From the NCBI GenBank assembly GCA_017303555.1, contig JAFLCN010000023.1, forward strand, positions 1 through 55,120: a DNA stretch of 55,120 nucleotides, given 5' to 3'. The notes under the pieces are model-generated. The model saw only the letters and a program-made list of their open reading frames with translations, did no database searches and was not told the origin of the DNA. The DNA is from Planctomycetota bacterium. Lineage in GTDB: Bacteria > Planctomycetota > Phycisphaerae > Phycisphaerales > UBA1924. Shown in pieces: positions 25,074-33,198 of this stretch (the first letter of the stretch is position 1; each line of letters starts with the position of its first letter). A program made the translations under genes and the position numbers.

Positions 25074-25745
25074 CTACATTGCCGTTTCACATCCAAACAC
25101 GCGCTCATAATTACTGTCGAGAGTCGCAAACCGCCAAATTACCAAGTCAACAGTGCCAACTCGGTCCCCGGTGATCGTGGCGATCTCGCGACACAGATCG
25201 CCTGGGGTCTCAAACCCTGCAGCTCTCGCAACTCGCACAAGATGTCTATCGGCTTTCACGAAGTCCATTCCCAAGTTCTTCGCGAGATGAAATGCTGTCA
25301 CCGGACCGATATAACTAAATTGAACAAACGCCCATGGCCCACCATCGAGCATTTGCTGTTTGACTTGCACAAATCCATCGTGCGCAATTCGCTCAGCAAC
25401 TTCTGCAATCGCCCGCAATTTAGCGTCGTGTCCAAACGCACCTCTTGCTCTGCTAATACAGCGAGTTCGATTGTTCGCAATAACCTTGCCCGAGTCCCAG
25501 TTGCAAAACGCACAAGTGATGGCGTCGAATACTCTGCGAATAGTTCGCTCGGACATGCCCGCGGACAATATGACCCATGCGGCTTCTCGGAGAAACTCTC
25601 GTTCGGTGACCTTCGAATAATCCCTGGATTCTTGCCAGTCGATTTCTGCGGCGTATCCCGAACACATCACCCGCTCCCGTGCTACCAGGTACGCGTCAAC
25701 CGTTCTTCGTAGCCTCATCGGATTGGCGTGTCTCTGATCCGCCAT
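25074..25745 (-). CDS. HhH-GPD-like (DNA glycosylase fold) protein, lower GC
   Basis: A 223-residue protein that I read as an HhH-GPD relative. EFLREAAWVILSAGMSERTI resembles the early helices of EndoIII-type glycosylases, and FSYIGPVTAFHLAKNLGM (about 143-160) the helix-hairpin-helix, followed by VKADRHLVRVA where Asp166 sits at the catalytic Asp site. The Lys used by bifunctional glycosylase-lyases in the hairpin (GxGxKTA) is replaced by Val. No iron-sulfur Cys cluster is present. Base composition is visibly lower in GC than the neighbours, suggesting transfer. It lies upstream of the HNH gene on the same strand, 199 bases away, and next to an IS1595 element. It has an AGGCAAGGA ribosome-binding site. 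Confidence 0.6.
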   Translation of the reverse strand: MADQRHANPMRLRRTVDAYLVARERVMCSGYAAEIDWQESRDYSKVTEREFLREAAWVILSAGMSERTIRRVFDAITCAFCNWDSGKVIANNRTRCISRARGAFGHDAKLRAIAEVAERIAHDGFVQVKQQMLDGGPWAFVQFSYIGPVTAFHLAKNLGMDFVKADRHLVRVARAAGFETPGDLCREIATITGDRVGTVDLVIWRFATLDSNYERVFGCETAM

Positions 25746-25805
25746 TCCTTGCCTCCCGCAATGCCTTCAAAGTGTCTCTAGCCCGAAAGACTACCACTAA
25801 AATCG

Positions 25806-25822
25806 CCCTGGGGCAACCAGGG
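25806..25822. other. short hairpin CCCTGG-GGCAA-CCAGGG
   Basis: A six-bp perfect stem in the 146-bp stretch between the HhH-GPD gene start and the IS1595 left end. On the minus strand an open frame runs through here from inside the IS to a stop at 25696, so this may equally be coding remnant DNA. No known riboswitch consensus was recognised. Confidence 0.4.
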
Positions 25823-25891
25823 TGCCGGCTCTTTAGTTCGCTTACGGCGACCTTCCGGAGATGTTTCGCCTTTAAAGCGATAAACTTTCGA

Positions 25892-26636
25892 GGGTCATGA
25901 CTAGCTGAGCGGGGTGTTCCGACAGAGGGTAAGCAGCACGCGGTACAGGTTTTCGTGACGGTGGTTGAAGCGGAACTCGCACTCCTTGAGGTGGAAGTAG
26001 AACGTGCTCGGATGCATGCCGCGGAACCTTGCCATCCGTGTCTTCGCGTAGCCCCAGAAGCCTTCGATGCCGTTGATGTGGTTCCCACGCACTCTGCGGC
26101 TGCTGAACTCGTTGGCGCTGTGATCGACCCGAAGGTGCTTCTTGTACCCCATGTCCACCAGGCCGTCGTAGCCCTTCCAGCCGTCCGAATGCACGATGCT
26201 CCGGATGTCGACTCTGCCCCGAATCGCGGCCAAAAGCGTGGGTTTTCTGCAATCCTCGATCACCTCGGTGTAGACCTTGCCGTGCCGCTTGCACACGCCG
26301 AACACGATCGTCTTCCTGCCCGCGCCGCGTCCGGCTTTGCCCTTCACCCGCCGCGGACCGAAGTAGCTCTCGTCCACTTCGACATGCCCGCGGAACGGAT
26401 GCTGAAGCTCGCACGCCACCGCCATGCGTTCACGCAAACACGCGAGCAATCGGTTGACGGTGTTGCGGTTGAGCCCGGTGAGCTGCGCGATCTGCACCGC
26501 CGTCAGGTCGGCGACGACGTGCCGCAGGAACCGGCGGAAAACATGCTCCGAAACTCGTGCACGGACGACGTAGCGGTTTCGCACAGGAAATCAGCCTATC
26601 CGGACGCTTCCGGGAAGGCTCAGCTAGTCATGACCC
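25892..26636. mobile_element. IS1595-type insertion sequence, complete
   Basis: A 745-bp element with perfect 19-bp terminal inverted repeats: GGGTCATGACTAGCTGAGC at 25892-25910 and its complement at 26618-26636. It encodes one transposase. The flanking 8 bases (ACTTTCGA left, AAAGAAAA right) are not identical, so no target duplication is visible. This may reflect age, recombination between copies or a different true end. Confidence 0.9.
25901..26584 (-). CDS. IS1595 family transposase
   Basis: A 227-residue DDE-type transposase. An N-terminal helix-turn-helix (LTAVQIAQLTGLNRNTVNRL) precedes the ISXO2-like catalytic domain: VEVDESYFGPRR holds the first Asp, VHSDGWKGYDGL the second, and NHINGIEGFWGYAKTR the third catalytic position. 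The domain ends with FYFHLKECEFRFNHR, typical of the family. No N-terminal zinc ribbon is present, which makes it a short member like the IS1016 group. The stop codon lies inside the left inverted repeat, a common economy in such elements. The frame looks intact. Confidence 0.93.
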   Translation of the reverse strand: MRNRYVVRARVSEHVFRRFLRHVVADLTAVQIAQLTGLNRNTVNRLLACLRERMAVACELQHPFRGHVEVDESYFGPRRVKGKAGRGAGRKTIVFGVCKRHGKVYTEVIEDCRKPTLLAAIRGRVDIRSIVHSDGWKGYDGLVDMGYKKHLRVDHSANEFSSRRVRGNHINGIEGFWGYAKTRMARFRGMHPSTFYFHLKECEFRFNHRHENLYRVLLTLCRNTPLS

Positions 26637-26646
26637 AAAGAAAAAA

Positions 26647-26769
26647 GACTCACCGCAGACACACAAAGGCACAGAGAAAACGGGAAGCTGTGAAGCCTGA
26701 AAACGCAAGAGATCCTTCGGATCACGCGTCCGATTCTCTCCGTGCCTCTTTGTCTCTGTGGTGATTGCC
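26647..26769. repeat. imperfect inverted repeat, ACAGAG family, copy 2
   Basis: The left arm (26647-26680) contains CTCACCGCAGACACACAAAG and GCACAGAGAAAA. The right arm (26734-26769) reads TTCTCTCCGTGCCTCTTTGT then CTCTGTGGTGA. Reverse-complemented, the arms agree over about 30 bases with a few changes. It starts 10 bases beyond the IS1595 right end and finishes just before the stop of the PAS/GAF/REC gene. Same family as 3249-3368 and 43592-43728. Confidence 0.85.
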
Positions 26770-26787
26770 TTAGAAGAATCGCGTCGC

Positions 26788-28560
26788 TCACTTGCCCTTC
26801 AGCGCTTTCTTCACCGTGTCCACCAACTGCTCGATCTGGAACGGCTTGAACAGCACGCTCTGCAGGCCTTCCTGGCTCGCCCGCACGATCGAGTGGTGCG
26901 GGTCGTAACCAAAGCCCGTCATCAGGATGACGGGAATATCCGGGCGATACTTTTTGGCCGATGCGAACACTTCATACCCGTTGTGATCCGGCATCCGGAT
27001 ATCGCTCACAACAAGGTCGTACGGGACTTCCTGCTCGATTGCCGCGGTTTCGAGCGCCTTGATCGCCTCACCGCCTCCGTTGCACACCGTCACGCGCGCC
27101 CCGCGGTTGCGCAGCACGCTCCCGATGATCTGACGGATCTTGGGCTGGTCGTCGGCCACCAGCACCCGCCGCCCCTGCAGAATCGGATCGAGCGTGCGGT
27201 TCTCCATCGCCTTTTCGACGCCCAGCAGCGTTTGGGGGCCGCTGGCCACATCACGCACACGCGATCGGATCGCTTCGACATCCCGCAGAATTCGTGCGAC
27301 ATGCGCACTGGTTGTTGGATCGTCCGCCACCACCTGGTGCAGGAATTCGACCTGCTGCACGATGTCCGCCAGCGGCTCCGCGAGCTCGCCTTCCACGCGT
27401 CCGCTCACGCTGAGGTTCGTCGTCGTCCGTTCGACGACGAGATTCTCCTGCATGTGCACCGCCATGGCGATGTAGCGTGCGAAGATCTCGGCGAGCTGGC
27501 GATCGTCATCATCGAATGCCGCTTCTTCCTGGCTCTCGATATTGAGAATCCCGATCACCTTGTCGTGCAAACGCAGCGGCACAGTCAGGCTCGATCGCGC
27601 GCCGTGCAGGCCCGGCAGGAACAATTCATCCTTGCTCGTGTCGTCGCAGATGTAGCTCTTGCCCGTCGCCGCCACGTATCCGCTGATGCCGTTGCCCTCG
27701 GGCTTCGCGAAGATATCGAACGCCTCGTACTCGCTGGGCAAGCCGACCTTGATCACCAGCTCGAGCCGCCCCGAACGCGCATCCAGAAGCCGAATCGCAA
27801 AGTGGTCAAAACGCAGAAGGTCGCGCGAGAACCGCACGACCTTGTCTTCCAGCACTTTCAATCTTTCCGCGGCATTCAGTTTTCGAACCGCGTCGGCATC
27901 GAGCGTAAAAAGCTCCGCTCCGGCCCGGTCAATCGCGTCCATCCGGAGTCGGACGCGATTCGCCGCCGTGACGTCCCGAATGACGAGGGCGACCAGTTGG
28001 TCCTGTTCGGTTCCCGCCGCCGAGCCGGGCGCACCCGGAAAAGTCGGAGCAACAAGCGAAACCAGAACTTCAAAGTACCGCGAACCGTCCGCCGAAGTGA
28101 GCTCAAGGCGTTGGCTCGGTTCGGCCCCCGATTTTCCGGCCGTGCCGGTCACGGCGCCGGGTGAGGCCAGCCCGAGCCGCGCGTGCTCGATCAGTTCCGA
28201 CCCGACCTCGCGGGCGGCAACATTCAGCAACTCCGCCGTTCGCGCGTCGTATCCGTTGAACAGGTCGTTGGCCCACAATCGTTCGCCGACTCGGGTGTAC
28301 AGGGCTACACCTTCACCGATCGAGTTGAGAAGCGAGACCGACCACGCCGGCCCCTCGGTTCGCCCGAGGGTCGCACCGTTCGTTGGCTTGTCCTGCCGCT
28401 CACCTGCAACCAACGGACGAACCCCCTGATCTCCCGCCCCAGCCTGACGCTCGACCGGACCCACAGTCACATCGAACAATTCGCGCAGCCGATCCTTCAA
28501 TCGTGAAGCATCGGCCCCTTCGCCGGAGAAGACGACGATTTTGGGCCGGTCATCGGGCAT
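26788..28560 (-). CDS. PAS/GAF sensor with C-terminal receiver domain, no kinase domain
   Basis: About 590 residues. The N-terminal KIVVFSGEGADASRLKDRLREL strand-helix looks receiver-like but lacks the acidic pocket. A PAS-like region (LNSIGEGVALYTRVGERLWANDL) is followed by a GAF domain (FDHFAIRLLDARSGRLELVI to IGILNIESQEEAAFDDDD). Next is a helical segment resembling a dimerisation coil, then a complete receiver domain: VLVADDQ acidic pair, phospho-acceptor Asp in VVSDIRMPDHNGYEV, and LFKPF Lys. No HATPase module is present, so phosphoryl input must come from another kinase. The frame reaches 28767, but the upstream portion is unlike the family; ATG at 28560 is used. It is divergent from the ABC transporter operon. 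Confidence 0.82.
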   Translation of the reverse strand: MPDDRPKIVVFSGEGADASRLKDRLRELFDVTVGPVERQAGAGDQGVRPLVAGERQDKPTNGATLGRTEGPAWSVSLLNSIGEGVALYTRVGERLWANDLFNGYDARTAELLNVAAREVGSELIEHARLGLASPGAVTGTAGKSGAEPSQRLELTSADGSRYFEVLVSLVAPTFPGAPGSAAGTEQDQLVALVIRDVTAANRVRLRMDAIDRAGAELFTLDADAVRKLNAAERLKVLEDKVVRFSRDLLRFDHFAIRLLDARSGRLELVIKVGLPSEYEAFDIFAKPEGNGISGYVAATGKSYICDDTSKDELFLPGLHGARSSLTVPLRLHDKVIGILNIESQEEAAFDDDDRQLAEIFARYIAMAVHMQENLVVERTTTNLSVSGRVEGELAEPLADIVQQVEFLHQVVADDPTTSAHVARILRDVEAIRSRVRDVASGPQTLLGVEKAMENRTLDPILQGRRVLVADDQPKIRQIIGSVLRNRGARVTVCNGGGEAIKALETAAIEQEVPYDLVVSDIRMPDHNGYEVFASAKKYRPDIPVILMTGFGYDPHHSIVRASQEGLQSVLFKPFQIEQLVDTVKKALKGK

Positions 28561-28808
28561 CCGGGCCAGCAGCCTGTTCGAGAAGTCTTGCGAACACGTT
28601 GCGACCGAGTGTAGCGGACGACGCAAATCGTGCCGCCGCAATTCTGTCGCGAATCGAACACAAACCCAACCCCGCCAACTCTTCCATGCCCGACGCAATT
28701 TCCGCGCCGTCTGGTATTTTGACGCGTCCAGCTCCCCGCACGCCGACCTATCCCTTGATATCGTCACGCTCCCGGCTCCCGCTCCAACCGTCCGAGAATG
28801 CCGCCCGA

Positions 28809-29786
28809 ATGCTCGACGTCCGCGACATCCACAAGTGGTACGGCCCGTTTCACGCGGTCCGGGGCGTTTCCTTCAGCGCCGCAAGGGGTGAAGTTGTCGG
28901 CCTGCTCGGCCCGAACGGCGCCGGAAAGACCACCTCTATCCGGATGATCACGGGGGTTTTCCCGCCGACTCGCGGCACGATCACGATCGACGGCCTCTCC
29001 ATCAGCACCGACCCGGAGGCCACCCGCCGCCGTATCGGGTATCTACCCGAATCCGCTCCCCTCTATCCGGAGATGAGCGTGACCGGATACCTCTCGTACC
29101 GCGCGCGCCTGTTTGGTCTGAGTTCCTCCGAACGGGCCGAAGCAGTCGAACGGGCTTTGGGGCTCACTTCGCTCGAGGCGGTGCAACGCAAGCGGATCAG
29201 CGCACTCTCCAAGGGGTTTCGCCAGAGGGTGGGTTTGGCCGCCGCGGCACTGCACCGGCCGGGGCTGCTCGTCCTCGATGAGCCCGCGAACGGGCTTGAT
29301 CCGACCCAGATTCGCCAGATGCGCGAAACGATCCGCTCGCTCGCGAAGGACGCTTGCGTGCTGCTCAGTTCCCACATTCTGAGCGAAGTGGAATTGACGT
29401 GCGACCGTGTGGTGGTGATCGCCGCCGGGCGCGTGCTCGCGGACGGCACGCCGGCCGAACTCCGAGCGCGGCACGCTCCGGAGAACGCAATCCTGATCGA
29501 GATCAGCGAGTCGGAAACGACCGCCGCGACCATCGCCATTCGCTCGACCGCGGGCGTCGCGGAAGTCGAGAGCGGGAAACTGGAGAACGGCTGGCGCTCG
29601 CTCCGCGCCCGGCTGAGGACGAGCAAGGAATCGGGCGGGGCGGATCAACTCTCCCTAGTCGCCCGCTCGCTGCACGATGTGGGAGTCGTGCCCCGCGTGC
29701 TCACGCCCGATGCGCCGGGATTGGAGCGGGTCTTCCATTCGCTGCTCGAATCCTCCGCCACGGCCGAACCCGAAAGGGCCGCATGA
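28809..29786 (+). CDS. ABC transporter ATP-binding protein, GldA-like
   Basis: A 325-residue ATPase of the ABC-2 exporter type. Walker A GPNGAGKTT is at residues 34-42, Walker B is LLVLDEPANGLDP, and SSHILSEVE follows with the switch His. The signature is LSKGFRQRV in place of LSGGQ, a variant known in ABC-2/Gld ATPases. The C-terminal 90 residues form the usual accessory extension. The long frame opens at 28383, but that part overlaps the divergent sensor gene; ATG at 28809 begins the domain. Its stop overlaps the next gene in an ATGA arrangement. With its two partners it matches the Gld-like ABC sets common outside gliding bacteria. Confidence 0.9.
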   Translation: MLDVRDIHKWYGPFHAVRGVSFSAARGEVVGLLGPNGAGKTTSIRMITGVFPPTRGTITIDGLSISTDPEATRRRIGYLPESAPLYPEMSVTGYLSYRARLFGLSSSERAEAVERALGLTSLEAVQRKRISALSKGFRQRVGLAAAALHRPGLLVLDEPANGLDPTQIRQMRETIRSLAKDACVLLSSHILSEVELTCDRVVVIAAGRVLADGTPAELRARHAPENAILIEISESETTAATIAIRSTAGVAEVESGKLENGWRSLRARLRTSKESGGADQLSLVARSLHDVGVVPRVLTPDAPGLERVFHSLLESSATAEPERAA

Positions 29787-30505
29787 GCGCGACGCTGACC
29801 ATCGCCCGGCGCGAACTCTCTTCGTATTTCCGGCTCCCCGTCGGCTGGTTCACCATCGCGCTCTTCCTTTTCCTTTGCGGGAGCGTGTTCGGCCTTGTGG
29901 TGCTTGCGCCGGGGCGGGTGGCCAGCCTCCGCGCCTTTTTCGGCGGCGCGGGGTGGATGCTCCTCCCCGTCGTCCCCGCGATCAGCATGCGTCTGTTCAG
30001 CGAAGAGATGCGCAGCGGCACGATCGAACCGCTGATCACGTCGCCCGCGCGCGAGTTTTCGATCGTCCTCGGCAAGTTCATCGGCGCCGCATCCATGCTC
30101 GCGCTCATGCTCCTCCCCACGCTGCTGTACGCGGCGGTTCTGGCACGCGTCTCCGCCCGACCGCCCGAGCCGGGTCCGCTGATCGCGGGCTACCTCAGTC
30201 TTTTTCTTCCGGGAGTCTTCTACCTCTCCATCGGCACGCTCTGTTCCGCGCTGACCAACAACCAGACGCTGGCCTTTCTCGCCACGCTCTTCATCCTGCT
30301 CGCGATCATGCTGGCGTCGGCGCTCGGTCCGGCGGTAGCGCCGGTCGCGCTGCAGCCGGTGCTCGCGTGGCTCTCGTTCGACTCCCGAATCCAGGACTTT
30401 GCCAAGGGCGTCATCGATCTGCGCCACGTGGTCTTCTTCCTAGGCGCGAGCATCCTGCCGATTATCCTCGCCGGCGCGGCGCTCCGCGCAAGGAGGCTCG
30501 GATGA
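29783..30505 (+). CDS. ABC-2 type permease, GldF-like
   Basis: A 240-residue membrane protein with about six transmembrane segments. It begins with LTIARRELSSYFRLPVGWFT, the amphipathic start typical of ABC-2 permeases, and contains RLFSEEMRSGTIEPLITSPA, the conserved cytoplasmic loop of the GldF/NosY-like group. Start ATG at 29783 overlaps the ATPase stop, and its own stop overlaps the next start (ATGA), so all three are translationally coupled. It should form the membrane channel with the ATPase; the substrate is unknown. Confidence 0.9.
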   Translation: MSATLTIARRELSSYFRLPVGWFTIALFLFLCGSVFGLVVLAPGRVASLRAFFGGAGWMLLPVVPAISMRLFSEEMRSGTIEPLITSPAREFSIVLGKFIGAASMLALMLLPTLLYAAVLARVSARPPEPGPLIAGYLSLFLPGVFYLSIGTLCSALTNNQTLAFLATLFILLAIMLASALGPAVAPVALQPVLAWLSFDSRIQDFAKGVIDLRHVVFFLGASILPIILAGAALRARRLG

Positions 30506-32622
30506 TCCGCCGGCTCTCGTTCTGGCTCTGGACGATCCTCGGACTCTGCGCCGCGATCGCATCCATCGCATTCGCGAACGTCGTCGCTTCGCGCTTCGCA
30601 CCGCGTTTCGATGTGACGGCTTCCGGTGAACACCGGCTGAGCCCGCGCGCCCAGACCGTCCTAGCGAGGCTCCCTTCGCCCGCTCGCCTCATCGTCGCCG
30701 CCGACTTCCAGCGTGTCAGCCCGGAAGCCTTCCGAGACTCGAACGACGTCCTTGACCGCTTCGTCCGCTCGCGCAAGCTCGAACTCGCTCTCATCGACCT
30801 CGGTTCTCCCTCCGGTCAGAAGCAATACCAGGAGGTCCTCGCCGACCTCATCGAACGCGATCGCGCCGAGTTGCAGTCGCAGGCTGTCGCCATCCGCGCC
30901 GCGGCAGCTTCTGCATCCGAGGTTGCCGCGTGGACGCAGACCGCGCTTTCTCGCACGCTCGATGAACTGCGGGCGTCGCTGCCGTCCGGAACATCGGGAC
31001 CGGTGCAACAAGCCCGCAGTTCGCTCGAGCAGCGGGCCGCCGGCGCACGCATCGCCGGACGCGACCTCGCCGGTGCGATCGGCCGCATCGAGGAACCGCT
31101 CAACGCCCGGATCGGCGAGCTCTCGCTCCCCGCGACCGACCGCGCCGCAGATTCGCTCCGTCGCGATCTCCGTGCCGCGTCCGATCAGATCGGGCAGATC
31201 GTGGGCGAGCTCCGGCGCCTCTCCCGGGTGACCGAATTTGGAGAGGCGTTTTCGGCCCGTGCCGCCGCCGCGGCCGACGCGATCAGCAAGCAACGCGACC
31301 GCATCTCCGTCGCCGCGGAGACCCTGGCGCGGCTCCCCCGTCCCGGCGTGCTCCGAGTTGCATCCGCGCTGCGGCAGTCGTCCGCCGCGATCATCGTTCC
31401 TCCGAGCGGCAACCGCCTCTCGGCGATTCCAATGGATGAACTCTTCCCCGCACGCGAGATCGTTCTCTCGGCCGGCGCTCGGGCGGATAACCGGCGTCGC
31501 GTCGAAGAGTTTCTGACCGCTTCGCTTGCTTCGACGCTCCTCGACAAGCCGCCGATTGCGGTCTTCGTACACGCGGAAGAACGCCCGTACATCACCGATG
31601 CGCCGTTCCTCGAGCACCTCCGCGACGGGCTGCTCATGAAGGGCATCGATATCGTCGAGTGGCCTGTCCTGCTCGAGCCGGAAGCTTCCGGCCTTGTCCG
31701 ACTCGATCCTTCGCGTTCTCGACCCGCGGTCTTCATCGTGCTGCCGCCGGATTCGACCACCGCCGCTCGCCCGGGTGAGCAGCGCGGCGGCATCGAGCGA
31801 TCGCAGCGCCTCGGCGCCGCCATCGACAAGCTCGTTGCCGAACATCAGAACATCCTGCTCAGCCTCAACCCTTCGATCCAACGCACCTACGGCGATGCCG
31901 ATCCGTTCCTCCCGGCGCTCCAGCGATTCGGGCTTGAGAGCGCCGCTGGCAAGCCCATTTTCACCGAGCGGTTCGACCAGGGAAAACGCGAGATCGAGAC
32001 CGATCGCACCGTGATCGCCGCGGCGCCAAGCGATGGACCAGGGGCCAATCCGGTTTCCGGCGCAATTCGGGGCCTGCCGACTTACTTGCCGTGGCCCGTG
32101 GGTCTTAAGGCCGCGCCCGGAGCTTCGGCAACGGCACTTCTCGGCATTTCCGCCGACGACAGCGTTTGGGGCGAATCGAGCTGGCTCCTGATCTGGCAAA
32201 CGCCCCGCGCGCAACGGGCTGCACTCGCGGGCTCGCCACGCTTTGATCCGGGGAAGGACGACCGCGGGCCGTGGTCGGTCGCGATCGCCTCGGAGATCCC
32301 CGCAACGCCGACCGCTCCGGCCCAGCGCCTGATCGCGGTCGGTTCGAGCGGCTGGTTCTTTGATTCGCTCACCCAGCCGGGCGTGCAGGTGGACGGGCGG
32401 GTCGTCTCGCCGTTCCCGGGAAATCAGGAGCTCTTCGACTCAGCCCTCTATTGGCTTGCGTTCGCCGACGACCTGATCGCCCAGAGCCCGCAGGCCGGTG
32501 CCGTCCCGCTCATCGGCAGCATCGACCCGGCGCGCCTGCTCTGGCTGCGATTGATCATCATTCTTGGCCTGCCCTTGTGCATCCTGGCGCTCGGAGTTGT
32601 GCACCGCGCGATCTTCGGTTGA
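30502..32622 (+). CDS. GldG-like ABC-associated membrane protein
   Basis: A 706-residue protein of the Gldg family. One N-terminal membrane segment (WLWTILGLCAAIASIAFANV) is followed by a large extracytoplasmic region starting with FDVTASGEHRLSPRAQTVL, the characteristic 'F-D-x-T-x-x-x-x-x-x-L-S' entry of this family. A long helical, Ala/Arg-rich insert lies between residues about 110 and 290. A closing helix LWLRLIIILGLPLCILALGVVH returns to the membrane. AGGAGG five bases upstream of the ATG marks the start. In the known Gld systems this subunit works with GldA and GldF; no other gliding genes are here, so transport of some envelope component is more likely. Confidence 0.85.
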   Translation: MIRRLSFWLWTILGLCAAIASIAFANVVASRFAPRFDVTASGEHRLSPRAQTVLARLPSPARLIVAADFQRVSPEAFRDSNDVLDRFVRSRKLELALIDLGSPSGQKQYQEVLADLIERDRAELQSQAVAIRAAAASASEVAAWTQTALSRTLDELRASLPSGTSGPVQQARSSLEQRAAGARIAGRDLAGAIGRIEEPLNARIGELSLPATDRAADSLRRDLRAASDQIGQIVGELRRLSRVTEFGEAFSARAAAAADAISKQRDRISVAAETLARLPRPGVLRVASALRQSSAAIIVPPSGNRLSAIPMDELFPAREIVLSAGARADNRRRVEEFLTASLASTLLDKPPIAVFVHAEERPYITDAPFLEHLRDGLLMKGIDIVEWPVLLEPEASGLVRLDPSRSRPAVFIVLPPDSTTAARPGEQRGGIERSQRLGAAIDKLVAEHQNILLSLNPSIQRTYGDADPFLPALQRFGLESAAGKPIFTERFDQGKREIETDRTVIAAAPSDGPGANPVSGAIRGLPTYLPWPVGLKAAPGASATALLGISADDSVWGESSWLLIWQTPRAQRAALAGSPRFDPGKDDRGPWSVAIASEIPATPTAPAQRLIAVGSSGWFFDSLTQPGVQVDGRVVSPFPGNQELFDSALYWLAFADDLIAQSPQAGAVPLIGSIDPARLLWLRLIIILGLPLCILALGVVHRAIFG

Positions 32623-33084
32623 AACCGCGCGACTTCTCGTGAAGAGCACGTGCAACCCGCAGTTCACGCACACCCAATCCCGATGCCCGTGCGGTTTGGT
32701 CTCGCCCCCGCAGGACGAACACGGGGGCGATTCGCCCGCCGCGAACGCGTGCCGAGCGCCGCACTCCGGGCAGATCAGCAGTTCGCCCTCGGGCTCGATC
32801 CCGATCAGGCTGTACCCGCATCGCCGGCACGCCGACTCGCGTCGCACGGGCAGACACGCGATGTAGCCCCCCACCACGCCGACGATCACGCCGAACGGCA
32901 CCATCAGAATCATGAACGAATCCGTGCGCTCGATGCCCAGCAACACCCCGAGCAGCAGATAGAACCTCGCGACAAACCAGACTCCCATGACTCCCAATCC
33001 GACCGCAACAAATCCGATCAGCCGCCGGCGCCAGCGGAGCGCCGCCCACCAAACCAGCGCGGCATAAACCACAAACAGCATCAC
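32440..33084 (-). CDS. small membrane protein with zinc ribbons
   Basis: A 214-residue protein. About three hydrophobic segments occupy the first 75 residues. Then come two Cys-rich modules: CRRCGYSLIGIEPEGELLIC with CPEC, and CSSCGG with CVNCG, each a likely zinc ribbon. Such 'membrane plus CxxCGY' proteins are frequent in Planctomycetota and have no known role. The last 60 residues are antisense to the end of the GldG-like gene (183-bp overlap); this hydrophilic tail may not be natural. The gene is convergent with the ABC operon. Confidence 0.6.
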   Translation of the reverse strand: MMLFVVYAALVWWAALRWRRRLIGFVAVGLGVMGVWFVARFYLLLGVLLGIERTDSFMILMVPFGVIVGVVGGYIACLPVRRESACRRCGYSLIGIEPEGELLICPECGARHAFAAGESPPCSSCGGETKPHGHRDWVCVNCGLHVLFTRSRAVSTEDRAVHNSERQDAQGQAKNDDQSQPEQARRVDAADERDGTGLRALGDQVVGERKPIEG

Positions 33085-33198
33085 GGGTGCGGTTCCTCGG
33101 GCGCGAGACGTCGATCTCGCGTCAAAATGCTACGTCGCCGAGCAGACGCGGATCGGGGCGTCGGTCGGGCGCGGGGTGCGAACAGTCCCAGACGGGCC

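Noticed and set aside
25755..25890. Riboswitch upstream of the IS1595 element
   Set aside because: Only one six-bp hairpin is clear, no known aptamer consensus fits, and an open reading frame on the other strand could explain the sequence.
29783..32622. Gliding motility machinery
   Set aside because: Only the ABC-transporter-like parts are present; no GldJ/K/L/M/N or SprA-like genes are in the window, and Gld-like ABC sets are widespread in non-gliders.
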